Origin: Candidatus Kapaibacterium sp.
GTDB lineage: Bacteria; Bacteroidota; Ignavibacteria; Kapaibacteriales; UBA2268
Direction of reading: 5' to 3'
NCBI GenBank assembly: GCA_027858275.1
Contig: JAQIDA010000301.1
Coordinates: forward strand, 1 to 7,321
DNA length: 7,321 bases
Under the pieces are notes generated by a model, which worked only from the letters and a program-made list of their open reading frames with translations, did no database searches and had not been told where the DNA came from. How positions within the stretch are numbered: position 1 is the stretch's first letter; every line of letters starts with the position of its first letter. The position numbers were made by a program, and so were the translations under genes. Shown piece after piece: positions 1-7,321 of the stretch.

Positions 1-3000
1 AAACTTCAAAGCGCGCCGATTTCAACTATCCATAGTTTTTGCTCATCTTTATTAAGGGACTTCCCTATTGAAGCGGATGTCAATCCTAATTTTACTGAGA
101 TAAACGATGCCGACAAAATCAGAATAACCGCCGACGCAATCAATAATTTGTTTGAGGAATATCTTGAAGGAGATGAAGAGCAAAGAGAGTTACTCAAAAA
201 TGTTTTTGGCTTATACGGTCGCTCGAAAGTTGAGACTTATATCAGAAATTTGCTCAATCACAGTGAACTAATGCCTGTTATTATTGATTTTTATAATCGG
301 TATTCAAATGATGATATAATTCAGATTCGAGACAAAGCCGCAATTGCTAAAGTTCGCGATTCCTTAGAGGCTTCTTTAGAGCATATTAGCTTTGTGATTG
401 ATAACATTGATGAAGAACTTTTTTTTGATTTAAAACGAAGCAAGAACAAGGCGATTGAAGGATATACGGAAGTCAAAACATTATACAGCAGACAATTAAA
501 TTCTGCTGAAATAATTAATTGGAGTTCTGTTGTCATTGAGGATTTAATTGATATTTGCGCGAATATAATTGAGATCAAGAAGCTGCTTTATAAAAAGAGT
601 TCTACTGAATTATTCAAACACTGGAGTGATTGTTGCATTGATCCGGATTCTCCTGTTATCGCAAAAGCCGCTAATGAAATTGATGAGATAATTAAGATAT
701 GCGATTTAGTTAATACTCATCATCTTGATTATGAGATGTTGAAATATGTCAGAATAATTCTTGCGCTGTACATTGAGACAGATGAAAAAGTTGAGGAAGA
801 AAAGCAATTGCTCGGCGCCCTGAGTTTTGACGACATGTTGTTAAAGACGCGTGAGATGCTCAAAAATGACGATGTTCGTCAGGCTGTCCGTCGAAAGATA
901 AAGTATCTGATGGTCGATGAGTTTCAGGATACAAACCAATTGCAATATGATATAATCACTTCAATTGTGCCGGAGCTGATCGCCAACAGGTATACATTAT
1001 TTGAAGAAAAAGAGGGCGAATGCCCTAATTTATTTGTCGTCGGCGATGCTAAACAAAGTATATACGGATTTCGCAATGCTGATGTACGGGTCTTCAATAA
1101 AGCAAGTCGGGATATTTATAATTTCAATCAGAACAGATTTGTAGCCGGAGAAATATCTGAAAAATTCCTAACTCCTTCCGGCGAAATGAACGCAAGCAAA
1201 GATGAAGAAATCAGGGGAAATTTAGAATTATCTTCTTCCTTCCGATTAGCCGCACTGAATGCCGCCTTTGTCAATAAAGTTTGCGGCAATATAATGAGGG
1301 CCGACGATTCGGATTATGATGTTGAATATACTCCCTTTGTTTGCGCGCATAAAAGCATTGATCTTTTCGCCGGCAGAAACACTTTGGTCGAACCGGTTGA
1401 TTTGTCTGAATTCGACTCGGAAAGCGGAACGGCTGAGATTTTGTTATATATTGATGAATCAACTCAAACAGAAAATTCCGCCACAGAGAATCCTGTGAAA
1501 TCTCAGGAAGAACCGGCGATAAAAAATGAAGGCGAATTGTTGGCTTTGCGAATCAAGGAGCTGATTGAATATGATAACAACAAGTATACTTACGGGGATG
1601 TAGCAGTTCTGTCGCGGTCCCGAACTAAATTCGCGGCTTTGGCAGAAGCTTTCAGAGAATTTAATTTACCATATATATTGCACAGCGGGAACGGATTTTT
1701 TGAGACACAGGAAATCTCTGATATAATATCAATTCTGAATTTTCTGCACAATCCTTATGATGATATTTCATTGACCGGAGCGTTGAAATCTCCATTTTTC
1801 AGTTTATCGGATACGATGCTGTTGAAAATCAACATTAATCATTCGGAAGATTGGAAATATTCGCCTGATCCACTTTGGGACAAATTGCAAGGATTCTGTT
1901 CTGCCGATAATTCCGAAGCAAAAGAATTTGACGATTCCGCAGCGGCAAAGAGAGCAGTCAGGATTCTAAGTGATCTTCTCAGTCGTGCGGCATCTATGAC
2001 TATTGCCTCTCTGATTGGCGAGATATTGAATAGAACTACTTGGCGAGCGACTGTGAAAAATATGCGCGGCAAAGAGCAAGCGGAAGCCAATATTGAAAAA
2101 CTTATCTCTTATGCCCGTGATTTCGAGAACAGAGGTTTCCGCAATATGTTTGATTTCACTGAAGAGTTGAAGCTGATTATTGACTCAAATGTCAATGAAG
2201 GAGAAGCTGTCTTTTCAGCGAGTACGGACGCGATCAACGTTATGACTATTCATGCTTCGAAGGGATTGGAGTTCCCGGTTGTAGCTTTATATAACTCAAA
2301 TGCAAGGAGCGGAAAACCGGAAAGCTTTTTCGTTAATGAGAAATTCGGAATATCTTTCCCGACGCTTGTTGCCGATCAACAGAGCGGCGTTCGCAAGACA
2401 AGTTCCACCCTATTGCAGGAGCTGAATCGAGATATGAAAAAAGTTTCAGAGTCTGCCGAGGAAAAAAGAATTTTATATGTTGCTTTGACCAGAGCAGAAA
2501 GTCATATCATTGTTTCCGGCAGCACAAAACCAAGTAAGTCCGGAGCTCTGTCCGCGCCTTTAGGGTTTATGAAGATGATCGTCGCCGGATTAGGAACTGA
2601 CCTGATTGAAATGACAGCAAATGATACTTTTATGCAATCTGATAATTTATTTATTCTCAAAGACGATGAGTTATTTGAACATAAGTTAACATTCCCTATA
2701 AAAATAACGACTAATGTAAGCTCCGAAGCAACTGAAACAGCGGATAAGATCAAAAACAGGGATATTCCTGAAAGGCTCATTCTAATTAACGATTTGGCAT
2801 CGGAAATAAGCAAGGAAATATACTCAGCCACTAAATTATCGACTTTTGAAAAAGATCCTGTTTCGTATATCGACAGATATATACTCGGTTTGCCTCAGGA
2901 GTATGAATCAGAGGGAGCTAAACCTAAAGCCGGATCGGACAATGATTCCGTGCAAGGCAGTATGGCAGGAACATTGATCCACGAAGTGCTTGAGAATATT

Positions 3001-3558
3001 AAATATTGGTTCGACGAGTCGGGCAATGTTGATGAAGAAAAATTGAAAGAATATGCTGATCATGCGGTCAATGAGAGTGAAAGATATATTACGCCGAAAC
3101 TGAAAAAACGCATATTAATCGAGTGTCGGGCAGTTGCTTCAACTGATTTGCTAAAGTCTGTGGCAAAAAATATATCTGAGTCTTCGAGCGAATCAACATC
3201 GTTGATTCCGATTGGTCAAGATTATATAACGGCAGCAACGGACTTGATTGTTGAGACTGATTCGGGGAAAGAAATATGGGACTGGAAAACTAACTACATA
3301 GATTCATCCGAGAAAATGGATAAGTTGGCTAAAGCCTACGAATTACAGATGAAAATCTATGTTTATTTCTACTTTTTAAACTCTCCGGATCAAGCCGATT
3401 ACACAGCAAGACTGCTCTTCACTGCTGAAGCGGCAGCGAAGGTCAAAACGGAGAATTGGACACGCATGTTCACATGGTCTAATGCCGAAGTTGAATCATT
3501 CGGAAATTTGATAGCCGGTAAAATTGAGGAATTGAGAACGGGCACGTTTACTGTTTGA
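1..3558 (+). CDS. addA: AddA/RecB-type UvrD-family helicase-nuclease (5' partial)
   Basis: ATP-dependent superfamily 1 helicase fused to a PD-(D/E)XK nuclease; the family resects double-strand breaks for RecA-dependent repair together with an AddB-type subunit. The frame is open from base 1 without a stop, so the start and Walker A motif lie upstream; 1185 residues are visible. Numbering from base 1: motif Ia ISTIHSFC at residues 7-14, LSFDDML at 274-280, Walker B DEFQDTN at 306-312, motif III GDAKQSIYGFR at 348-358, SSFR near 412-415, FFETQE at 566-571, motif V TIHASKGLEFPVV at 749-761 and motif VI EEKRILYVALTRAE at 820-833. The C-terminal nuclease shows GTLIHEVLE (His994), Asp1081, Asp1094-Trp-Lys1096 and Gln1116/Tyr1120, so it looks catalytically intact. 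A TTG at 148 is an internal codon, because conserved AddA sequence precedes it. No frameshift is visible. AddA fits better than RecB from the motif Ia region and the DWK nuclease motif, but the two families are close. A partner addB is not in the window. Confidence 0.88.
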   Translation, partial: KLQSAPISTIHSFCSSLLRDFPIEADVNPNFTEINDADKIRITADAINNLFEEYLEGDEEQRELLKNVFGLYGRSKVETYIRNLLNHSELMPVIIDFYNRYSNDDIIQIRDKAAIAKVRDSLEASLEHISFVIDNIDEELFFDLKRSKNKAIEGYTEVKTLYSRQLNSAEIINWSSVVIEDLIDICANIIEIKKLLYKKSSTELFKHWSDCCIDPDSPVIAKAANEIDEIIKICDLVNTHHLDYEMLKYVRIILALYIETDEKVEEEKQLLGALSFDDMLLKTREMLKNDDVRQAVRRKIKYLMVDEFQDTNQLQYDIITSIVPELIANRYTLFEEKEGECPNLFVVGDAKQSIYGFRNADVRVFNKASRDIYNFNQNRFVAGEISEKFLTPSGEMNASKDEEIRGNLELSSSFRLAALNAAFVNKVCGNIMRADDSDYDVEYTPFVCAHKSIDLFAGRNTLVEPVDLSEFDSESGTAEILLYIDESTQTENSATENPVKSQEEPAIKNEGELLALRIKELIEYDNNKYTYGDVAVLSRSRTKFAALAEAFREFNLPYILHSGNGFFETQEISDIISILNFLHNPYDDISLTGALKSPFFSLSDTMLLKININHSEDWKYSPDPLWDKLQGFCSADNSEAKEFDDSAAAKRAVRILSDLLSRAASMTIASLIGEILNRTTWRATVKNMRGKEQAEANIEKLISYARDFENRGFRNMFDFTEELKLIIDSNVNEGEAVFSASTDAINVMTIHASKGLEFPVVALYNSNARSGKPESFFVNEKFGISFPTLVADQQSGVRKTSSTLLQELNRDMKKVSESAEEKRILYVALTRAESHIIVSGSTKPSKSGALSAPLGFMKMIVAGLGTDLIEMTANDTFMQSDNLFILKDDELFEHKLTFPIKITTNVSSEATETADKIKNRDIPERLILINDLASEISKEIYSATKLSTFEKDPVSYIDRYILGLPQEYESEGAKPKAGSDNDSVQGSMAGTLIHEVLENIKYWFDESGNVDEEKLKEYADHAVNESERYITPKLKKRILIECRAVASTDLLKSVAKNISESSSESTSLIPIGQDYITAATDLIVETDSGKEIWDWKTNYIDSSEKMDKLAKAYELQMKIYVYFYFLNSPDQADYTARLLFTAEAAAKVKTENWTRMFTWSNAEVESFGNLIAGKIEELRTGTFTV

Positions 3559-3592
3559 GTATTTCTGATTTCCCGAACAGTGAAATATTTTA
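3550..3592 (+). terminator. Weak hairpin in the convergent gap, possible terminator
   Basis: The roughly 40-bp space between the two convergent stop codons contains two overlapping, mutually exclusive inverted repeats. ACTGTT (3550-3555) can pair with AACAGT (3576-3581), and TATTTC (3560-3565) can pair with GAAATA (3582-3587), the latter followed by a short T-rich stretch (ATTTTATG region) on the plus strand. The stems are only 6 bp and AT-rich, with long loops, so an efficient intrinsic terminator is doubtful. The minus-strand direction has no U-tract. The position, immediately after the helicase-nuclease gene, is the main argument for a termination role. Confidence 0.25.
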
Positions 3593-3598
3593 TGACAA

Positions 3599-4879
3599 TT
3601 ATTTGCCGGACTCTTCAAGTTTGTTGTATTCGTCTTCAATCAGAATTTTCTCTTCCGGAAGCAAAGTTTTGTTTCTTCTTGACATAACTGTTTCCGCGGT
3701 TTGAATTGCTTTTCTGAGTAAGTATGTGGCAGAATTTCTTTTTCCGCCCCATGCGAATGAAGGTATCGCGCTCGGCAAAAACCATTCGCTTACCAGTATT
3801 GCGCTGATGCCGCATACGGTTCCGGTTGTAAACATGGAATTAATTCCTGTTTTGGTATGATCGCCGCAGAGCAGACCGAGAAACATTCTCTGAGTATTCA
3901 CTCTTTTGTCTCTAAGGAAAACACTAATATCGCCGTAAGTATTTTTTAGATCGGAATTGTTAGTATCAGCACCAAAGTTGACCCATTCTCCAATCCAGGA
4001 ATGACCGATAAATCCGTCATGCTGTTTGTTGGAATAAGCCTGAATAATGGTTCCTTCGATTTCGCCGCCAACTTTGCAAAATTCACCGACAGAAGTTTCT
4101 TCATAGATTTTCGCAGCTACTTTTACAGTAGAGTTCTCCCCTATTGAGCAAGGACCGATTATGACAGCATTCGGCATAATTTTGACATTGTCAGAGAGGA
4201 TTATACTTCCTTCTGAGGCATCAAGCACAACGCCGGGGGCTATCTTGACATTTTTTCCGATTAATATTTTTTCTTTGCCCACAAAATTCACAGCGGTATA
4301 TACAGAAGCGTCCGGTTGAGTAAATTCTGTAAAGATTGAAACGTCCTCATTGATCTCACTGCCGTTGTGGTCTATTGCGTCCCAAAGATATGTAATGAAT
4401 TTCACGTCCTCAATATCAATTCTTTGCAGGTAACTGCCAAAACTTCCGAGCAGGGAGATAAGGAATTCTTTGTCCTTGTCCGATGGTTGAACCATTTCTG
4501 AACCGGGCATATAGACAGCAAACGGTACTCCGTTGCTGGTAAATAACATTGACTTTCCCTGGCCTTCTTTGAAATCAAATTCCGAATACGCTTTTTTGAG
4601 CCTGTCAATTATTTTTTTCGACGGCACAGACGCTGCGTTCCAGATCAGCATATCTTCTTTTTTCAAGGAATGATTTTTACGGTTAAATCGTTTCAAAAAT
4701 GATTTGATATGATTTTCACGGCCTTGATAAATCATTCTTGCATCAGGAAAGATTCGTTCAAGTTTTTCAAATATTCTTAATGCGCCGCATCGTAATTCCC
4801 AAGCAGGATGTAATACGGAAAAAGGATAGAGATTTTCTACCCTTTCGGTTTCAAATAATAATATTGATTCAATATTCAT
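3599..4879 (-). CDS. GlmU-like sugar nucleotidyltransferase/acetyltransferase, Bacteroidota type
   Basis: Cytoplasmic protein of 426 aa with an N-terminal nucleotidyltransferase-like region (about 1-180) and a C-terminal left-handed beta-helix of hexapeptide repeats (about 195-365). It resembles the alternative GlmU-like family of Bacteroidota and relatives, thought to act on nucleotide sugars such as UDP-GlcNAc; the actual substrate is not proven. The N-terminus reads HPAWELRCG at residues 24-32, where this family has a conserved xPxxELRxG element in place of GGxGTR. Hexapeptides appear as IGPCSIGENS (241-250) and SVGEFCKVGGEIE (263-275), followed by the family signature SNKQHDGF (283-290) and GADTNNSDLKNTYG (303-316). 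The ATG at 4879 is chosen because the homologous region starts there. The frame stays open 52 codons further upstream, but that stretch overlaps the FKBP gene and looks like out-of-frame translation. The start lies 8 nt after the FKBP stop, with no good Shine-Dalgarno sequence, which suggests translational coupling. Confidence 0.87.
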   Translation of the reverse strand: MNIESILLFETERVENLYPFSVLHPAWELRCGALRIFEKLERIFPDARMIYQGRENHIKSFLKRFNRKNHSLKKEDMLIWNAASVPSKKIIDRLKKAYSEFDFKEGQGKSMLFTSNGVPFAVYMPGSEMVQPSDKDKEFLISLLGSFGSYLQRIDIEDVKFITYLWDAIDHNGSEINEDVSIFTEFTQPDASVYTAVNFVGKEKILIGKNVKIAPGVVLDASEGSIILSDNVKIMPNAVIIGPCSIGENSTVKVAAKIYEETSVGEFCKVGGEIEGTIIQAYSNKQHDGFIGHSWIGEWVNFGADTNNSDLKNTYGDISVFLRDKRVNTQRMFLGLLCGDHTKTGINSMFTTGTVCGISAILVSEWFLPSAIPSFAWGGKRNSATYLLRKAIQTAETVMSRRNKTLLPEEKILIEDEYNKLEESGK

Positions 4880-4887
4880 GATGAAGC

Positions 4888-5355
4888 TTATTTTATTTCC
4901 AAAAATTCGACTTCGAAAATCAATGTGGAATTTGCGGGTATCGGACCGCGAACTCTGCTGCCGTAACCTAAATGAGGCGGCACAATGAGTTTGCGTTTGC
5001 CGCCGACTTTCATTGACATAATGCCTTCGTCCCAACCTTTGATAACTTGCCCGACACCTACGCGGAATTCAAAAGGTTTATTGCGTTCGACTGAACTGTC
5101 AAATACTTTTCCGTTTTCGAAAGTACCGTGATAGTGAACTCTGCACGTTTGTCCAATCTTGGGTGAAGCGCCGTCTCCAATTTTAATATCTACGTATTGC
5201 AAACCGGATTCAGTAGTGATCGCTGTGGCCGCTGAATCAGACTTTACTGTTTTGCTGTCGTTCGAATCGTTTGATCCTTCAGTCGGATCAGCAGAAACTG
5301 TTGAAGCAACAAACATAGATAATGTCAGACTTATGATTGAAAGAAGTAATTTCAT
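4888..5355 (-). CDS. Secreted FKBP-type peptidyl-prolyl cis-trans isomerase
   Basis: Protein of 155 aa predicted to isomerise Xaa-Pro bonds and help fold proteins outside the cytoplasm. Residues 1-22 form a signal peptide: Lys2, a hydrophobic core, then VSA before Asp23, a good signal peptidase I site. There is no lipobox cysteine, so it should be soluble in the periplasm. Residues 23-48 are a Ser/Asp/Thr-rich linker. The FKBP domain spans about 50-155. The pocket residues known from FKBP12 are all present by alignment: Tyr75, Phe85-Asp86, Phe95, Val104-Ile105, Trp108, Tyr131 and Phe147. An active isomerase is therefore expected. It is a single-domain form without the N-terminal dimerisation domain of FkpA/Mip proteins. 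The ATG at 5355 gives an intact signal peptide and is preceded by GGGA 5 nt upstream, a modest ribosome site. The gene lies 25 nt after pyrG and 8 nt before the GlmU-like gene, probably in the same transcript. Client proteins cannot be inferred. Confidence 0.93.
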   Translation of the reverse strand: MKLLLSIISLTLSMFVASTVSADPTEGSNDSNDSKTVKSDSAATAITTESGLQYVDIKIGDGASPKIGQTCRVHYHGTFENGKVFDSSVERNKPFEFRVGVGQVIKGWDEGIMSMKVGGKRKLIVPPHLGYGSRVRGPIPANSTLIFEVEFLEIK

Positions 5356-5380
5356 TATATTCCCGGTTAAATAACAATCA

Positions 5381-7015
5381 TTATCCTAATTTACGCTTCA
5401 GAACAGCTTTGATAAAGTTAATAAACAAAGGCTGCCCTTTTACTGCTCTGGATTTCAATTCCGGATGGAACTGAACGCCGACAAACCAAGGATGATCCGG
5501 AAGTTCTACCATTTCGATCAGTTTTTCGTCCGGAGACTTTCCGCTTAAGACCAATCCGTTTTCGTTGAATATATTTCTGTAATGATTGTTAAATTCATAT
5601 CTGTGTCTGTGACGTTCGGAGAAATCTGTTTGGCCGTAAGCTTCGAAAGCCTTTGTACCTTTTTTGACACAACAGGGATATGCACCCAGTCTCATAGTAC
5701 CGCCTTTATCTTTGATATCTATTTGATCGTACATCAAATCAATAACAGGATGCTCGGTTTTTGAGGAAAATTCGGAAGAGTTTGCGTTGCCGAGCTTGCA
5801 TACGTTTCTCGCGTATTCAATTACAGCACATTGCATTCCGAGGCAAATTCCAAAGAACGGAATATTGTTTTCACGAACGTATTTAACTGCTTTGATCTTA
5901 CCTTCGATACCTCGATGGCCAAAACCCGGGCCGACGAGTATACCGTCAACTTTATCGAGATATTCCTTTGCTGTACCGTCTTCGATATCTTCGGAATTAA
6001 TCATTTTAACGTTGACTTTAGTGTCATTGATCGATCCTGCGTGAATGAATGATTCGATAATACTTTTGTAGGAATCTCTGTATTTAGTATATTTACCGAC
6101 TAATCCGACTGTAACTTCGTGCTTAGGTGAAATTATTTTATCGACAAATTTTCTCCATATTTCGTTATTTTTCTTGTCAGGAACAATGCTCATCTTCTTA
6201 AGAATTAATTCAGCCACATTCATTCTGTCGTACATCAGAGGGACTTCATAAATAGTGTGTTCAACATCCAAACCGTCTATAACAGCTTCTTCTTCAACAT
6301 TACAGAAAAGAGCGATTTTACGGCGTTCTTCTTCGGCAAGGGCAAATTCAGTTCTGCAAATCAGCAAATCGGGTCTAATACCATATTCCATCAATAATTT
6401 CACAGAATGCTGAGTCGGTTTAGTTTTCAATTCGCCTGCTGCTTTTATATACGGGACATAAGTTAACAAGATATTGAAAGCATGATCTTTGCCGCGCTCA
6501 GTCGTGAACTGACGAATGGCTTCTAAGAAAGGCAGTGATTCAATATCACCGACTGTTCCGCCGATTTCGACAAGAACAAAATCGTATTCTCCTTCGAATA
6601 TTTCAATGTGTTCTTTGATCTCATTTGTGATATGCGGGATAACCTGAACAGTCTTTCCGAGATATAATCCGCGGCGTTCCTTAGTTATTACGTCATAATA
6701 AACGCGTCCGCTGGTAGTATTGTTTTTTATGGAAAGAGATTCGTCAATAAATCTTTCATAGTGACCAAGATCAAGATCAGTCTCAGTGCCGTCATCAGTT
6801 ACATAAACTTCGCCGTGCTGGAATGGATTCATCGTCCCGGGATCAACATTGATGTAAGGATCGAGCTTCATAATTGTTACTGAAAATCCTCGTTGCTTCA
6901 GGAGCAAACCAATAGAAGCTGCTGCTATACCTTTCCCGAGGGAAGATAATACGCCGCCTGTTACGAAAATGTACCTGGTTTTGATAGTTGACTTTGAGAC
7001 TGTTTCGGAATCCAT
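5381..7015 (-). CDS. pyrG: CTP synthase
   Basis: Converts UTP to CTP using ATP and glutamine-derived ammonia, the last step of de novo pyrimidine nucleotide synthesis; cytoplasmic, active as a tetramer in the family. The length of 544 aa is normal (E. coli 545). The N-terminal synthetase domain (about 12-280) has the P-loop SSLGKG at 24-29, the LDPYINVDPGTMNP stretch at 51-64, and Asp82 and Glu150 at the Mg-binding positions. The C-terminal class I glutaminase domain (about 300-540) has the oxyanion segment GPGFGHRG at 362-369, the nucleophile Cys391 in GICLGM, and His517/Glu519 in FHPEL, completing the catalytic triad. GAYPCC at 444-449 has a second cysteine beside the usual one. Compared with E. 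coli the N-terminus is about 10 residues longer. An in-frame TGA at 7024-7022 lies just 6 nt before the ATG, so no longer start exists. AGAAAG, 9 nt before the ATG, is at best a weak ribosome site. It is probably the first gene of the three-gene cluster. Confidence 0.98.
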   Translation of the reverse strand: MDSETVSKSTIKTRYIFVTGGVLSSLGKGIAAASIGLLLKQRGFSVTIMKLDPYINVDPGTMNPFQHGEVYVTDDGTETDLDLGHYERFIDESLSIKNNTTSGRVYYDVITKERRGLYLGKTVQVIPHITNEIKEHIEIFEGEYDFVLVEIGGTVGDIESLPFLEAIRQFTTERGKDHAFNILLTYVPYIKAAGELKTKPTQHSVKLLMEYGIRPDLLICRTEFALAEEERRKIALFCNVEEEAVIDGLDVEHTIYEVPLMYDRMNVAELILKKMSIVPDKKNNEIWRKFVDKIISPKHEVTVGLVGKYTKYRDSYKSIIESFIHAGSINDTKVNVKMINSEDIEDGTAKEYLDKVDGILVGPGFGHRGIEGKIKAVKYVRENNIPFFGICLGMQCAVIEYARNVCKLGNANSSEFSSKTEHPVIDLMYDQIDIKDKGGTMRLGAYPCCVKKGTKAFEAYGQTDFSERHRHRYEFNNHYRNIFNENGLVLSGKSPDEKLIEMVELPDHPWFVGVQFHPELKSRAVKGQPLFINFIKAVLKRKLG

Positions 7016-7043
7016 ACACTGTCACTTTCTATATGTTTTATTA

Positions 7044-7073
7044 ACTATATTGATCGTTTTTATCCAACATCAA
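7044..7073 (-). promoter_or_regulatory. pyrG: Candidate sigma-70-like promoter for pyrG cluster
   Basis: On the minus strand, TTGATG (7073-7068, four of six matches to TTGACA) is followed after 18 nt by TATAGT (7049-7044, five of six matches to TATAAT). Transcription would start near 7037 and give a leader of about 20 nt before the pyrG ATG. The placement is good and the spacing acceptable, but AT-rich DNA yields such matches by chance. No TAnnTTTG element of the Bacteroides type was found at a convincing position. Confidence 0.35.
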
Positions 7074-7240
7074 AATTAGCAAAACTTTGTCAGATGAGCA
7101 ACTAAGTGTCAGTAATAAGATTGTAAATATGAAAATAAATATTTTGTGCAACTATCAATTGATGTTTTCCTGATGAAAAAAAGATTTGTAGGTTTAATCC
7201 GAACAGCTAGTGATGTTGATTAGGCCTCTTATAAATATCA

Positions 7241-7277
7241 TATTAAAAAAGCCTTATGGACAATGTCCATAAGGCTT
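7241..7277 (-). terminator. Strong intrinsic terminator, minus-strand direction
   Basis: A perfect 13-bp inverted repeat pairs 7265-7277 with 7249-7261 around a 3-nt loop (7262-7264). Read on the minus strand, the stem GCCTTATGGAC/GTCCATAAGGC is followed directly by six T residues (7250-7245), the classic Rho-independent layout. The plus-strand side has only CTTATA after the stem, so termination is expected mainly for minus-strand transcription arriving from beyond the right edge. It would insulate pyrG from that neighbour. The alternative, a leader attenuator of pyrG, requires a promoter near the window edge. Confidence 0.85.
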
Positions 7278-7321
7278 ATACAATTGATATCCCTAGTTGT
7301 TGTAAGTTCAATATATTATTT

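Larger units (their letters stand above)
7016..7321. other. Intergenic region upstream of pyrG
   Basis: About 306 AT-rich bases without a supportable gene. It contains the candidate pyrG promoter and the strong minus-strand hairpin terminator, listed separately. A perfect 10-bp palindrome, ATCAATTGAT, lies at 7154-7163; part of it (CAATTGAT) recurs at 7281-7288, which may be chance in such AT-rich DNA. On the minus strand one frame is open from the right edge (7320) to a TAA at 7278-7276, touching the hairpin; it could be the last 14 codons of a gene beyond the edge but is too short to identify. No tRNA-like or riboswitch-like fold was recognised by eye. Confidence 0.6.

Noticed and set aside
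2502..2831. Minus-strand 109-codon open frame inside the helicase gene
   Set aside because: It lies antisense to the continuous helicase-nuclease frame; its hydrophobic look follows from the reverse complement of charged codons.
148..3558. Full-length helicase starting at the TTG at 148
   Set aside because: The same frame is open back to base 1 and encodes the conserved ISTIHSFC motif, so 148 is an internal codon of a gene that begins outside the window.
5787..6052. Plus-strand open frames of 73-85 codons inside pyrG
   Set aside because: They are antisense to a highly conserved CTP synthase gene and show no recognisable domain or ribosome site.
7154..7163. Perfect palindrome ATCAATTGAT as a regulator operator
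   Set aside because: Only 10 bp and AT-rich, more than 80 bp upstream of the candidate promoter, with no nearby regulator gene; chance is sufficient.
7173..7223. Plus-strand 16-codon ORF beginning MKKRF
   Set aside because: Very short, no ribosome site, no recognisable family; expected by chance in AT-rich intergenic DNA.
1..7321. A novel defence or mobile system
   Set aside because: Although AddAB/RecBCD-type nucleases can act on phage DNA, the neighbours are pyrG, an FKBP and a GlmU-like enzyme; no integrase, transposase, repeat array, reverse transcriptase or toxin gene is visible.

Overview
The window holds four protein-coding genes in an AT-leaning, densely packed chromosomal region. 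One gene is cut off by the left edge. The gene families point to the Bacteroidota/Chlorobiota (FCB) group, possibly an Ignavibacteria- or Kapabacteria-like lineage. The strongest clue is the GlmU-like sugar nucleotidyltransferase, a form typical of that group and lacking the classical GGxGTR motif. Weak or absent Shine-Dalgarno sequences ahead of the genes agree with this. The phylum is an inference; species cannot be read from this sequence.

Layout. Bases 1-3558 (+) carry the C-terminal majority of an AddA/RecB-type UvrD-family helicase-nuclease, which would act in double-strand break repair with an AddB-type partner. Its start and Walker A motif lie upstream of the window. It converges, across about 40 bp, on a three-gene minus-strand cluster. 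Read in the direction of transcription this is pyrG (7015-5381, CTP synthase), a secreted FKBP-type peptidyl-prolyl isomerase (5355-4888), and the GlmU-like protein (4879-3599). The gaps of 25 and 8 nt, the shared strand and the absence of a clear terminator between them suggest one transcription unit. Bases 7016-7321 are non-coding as far as can be seen. They hold a candidate promoter just upstream of pyrG and a strong minus-strand hairpin terminator at 7241-7277, which probably ends a gene lying beyond the right edge.

Function. CTP synthase supplies CTP for nucleic acids, lipid and envelope precursors. The GlmU-like protein probably makes or modifies a nucleotide sugar for the envelope. The FKBP carries a signal peptide and should fold proteins outside the cytoplasm. 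A loose envelope or biosynthesis theme is possible, but grouping by growth-related expression explains it equally well. I see no mobile element, CRISPR array, tRNA, rRNA, toxin-antitoxin pair or defence island, and no convincing undescribed system. This looks like an ordinary housekeeping region.
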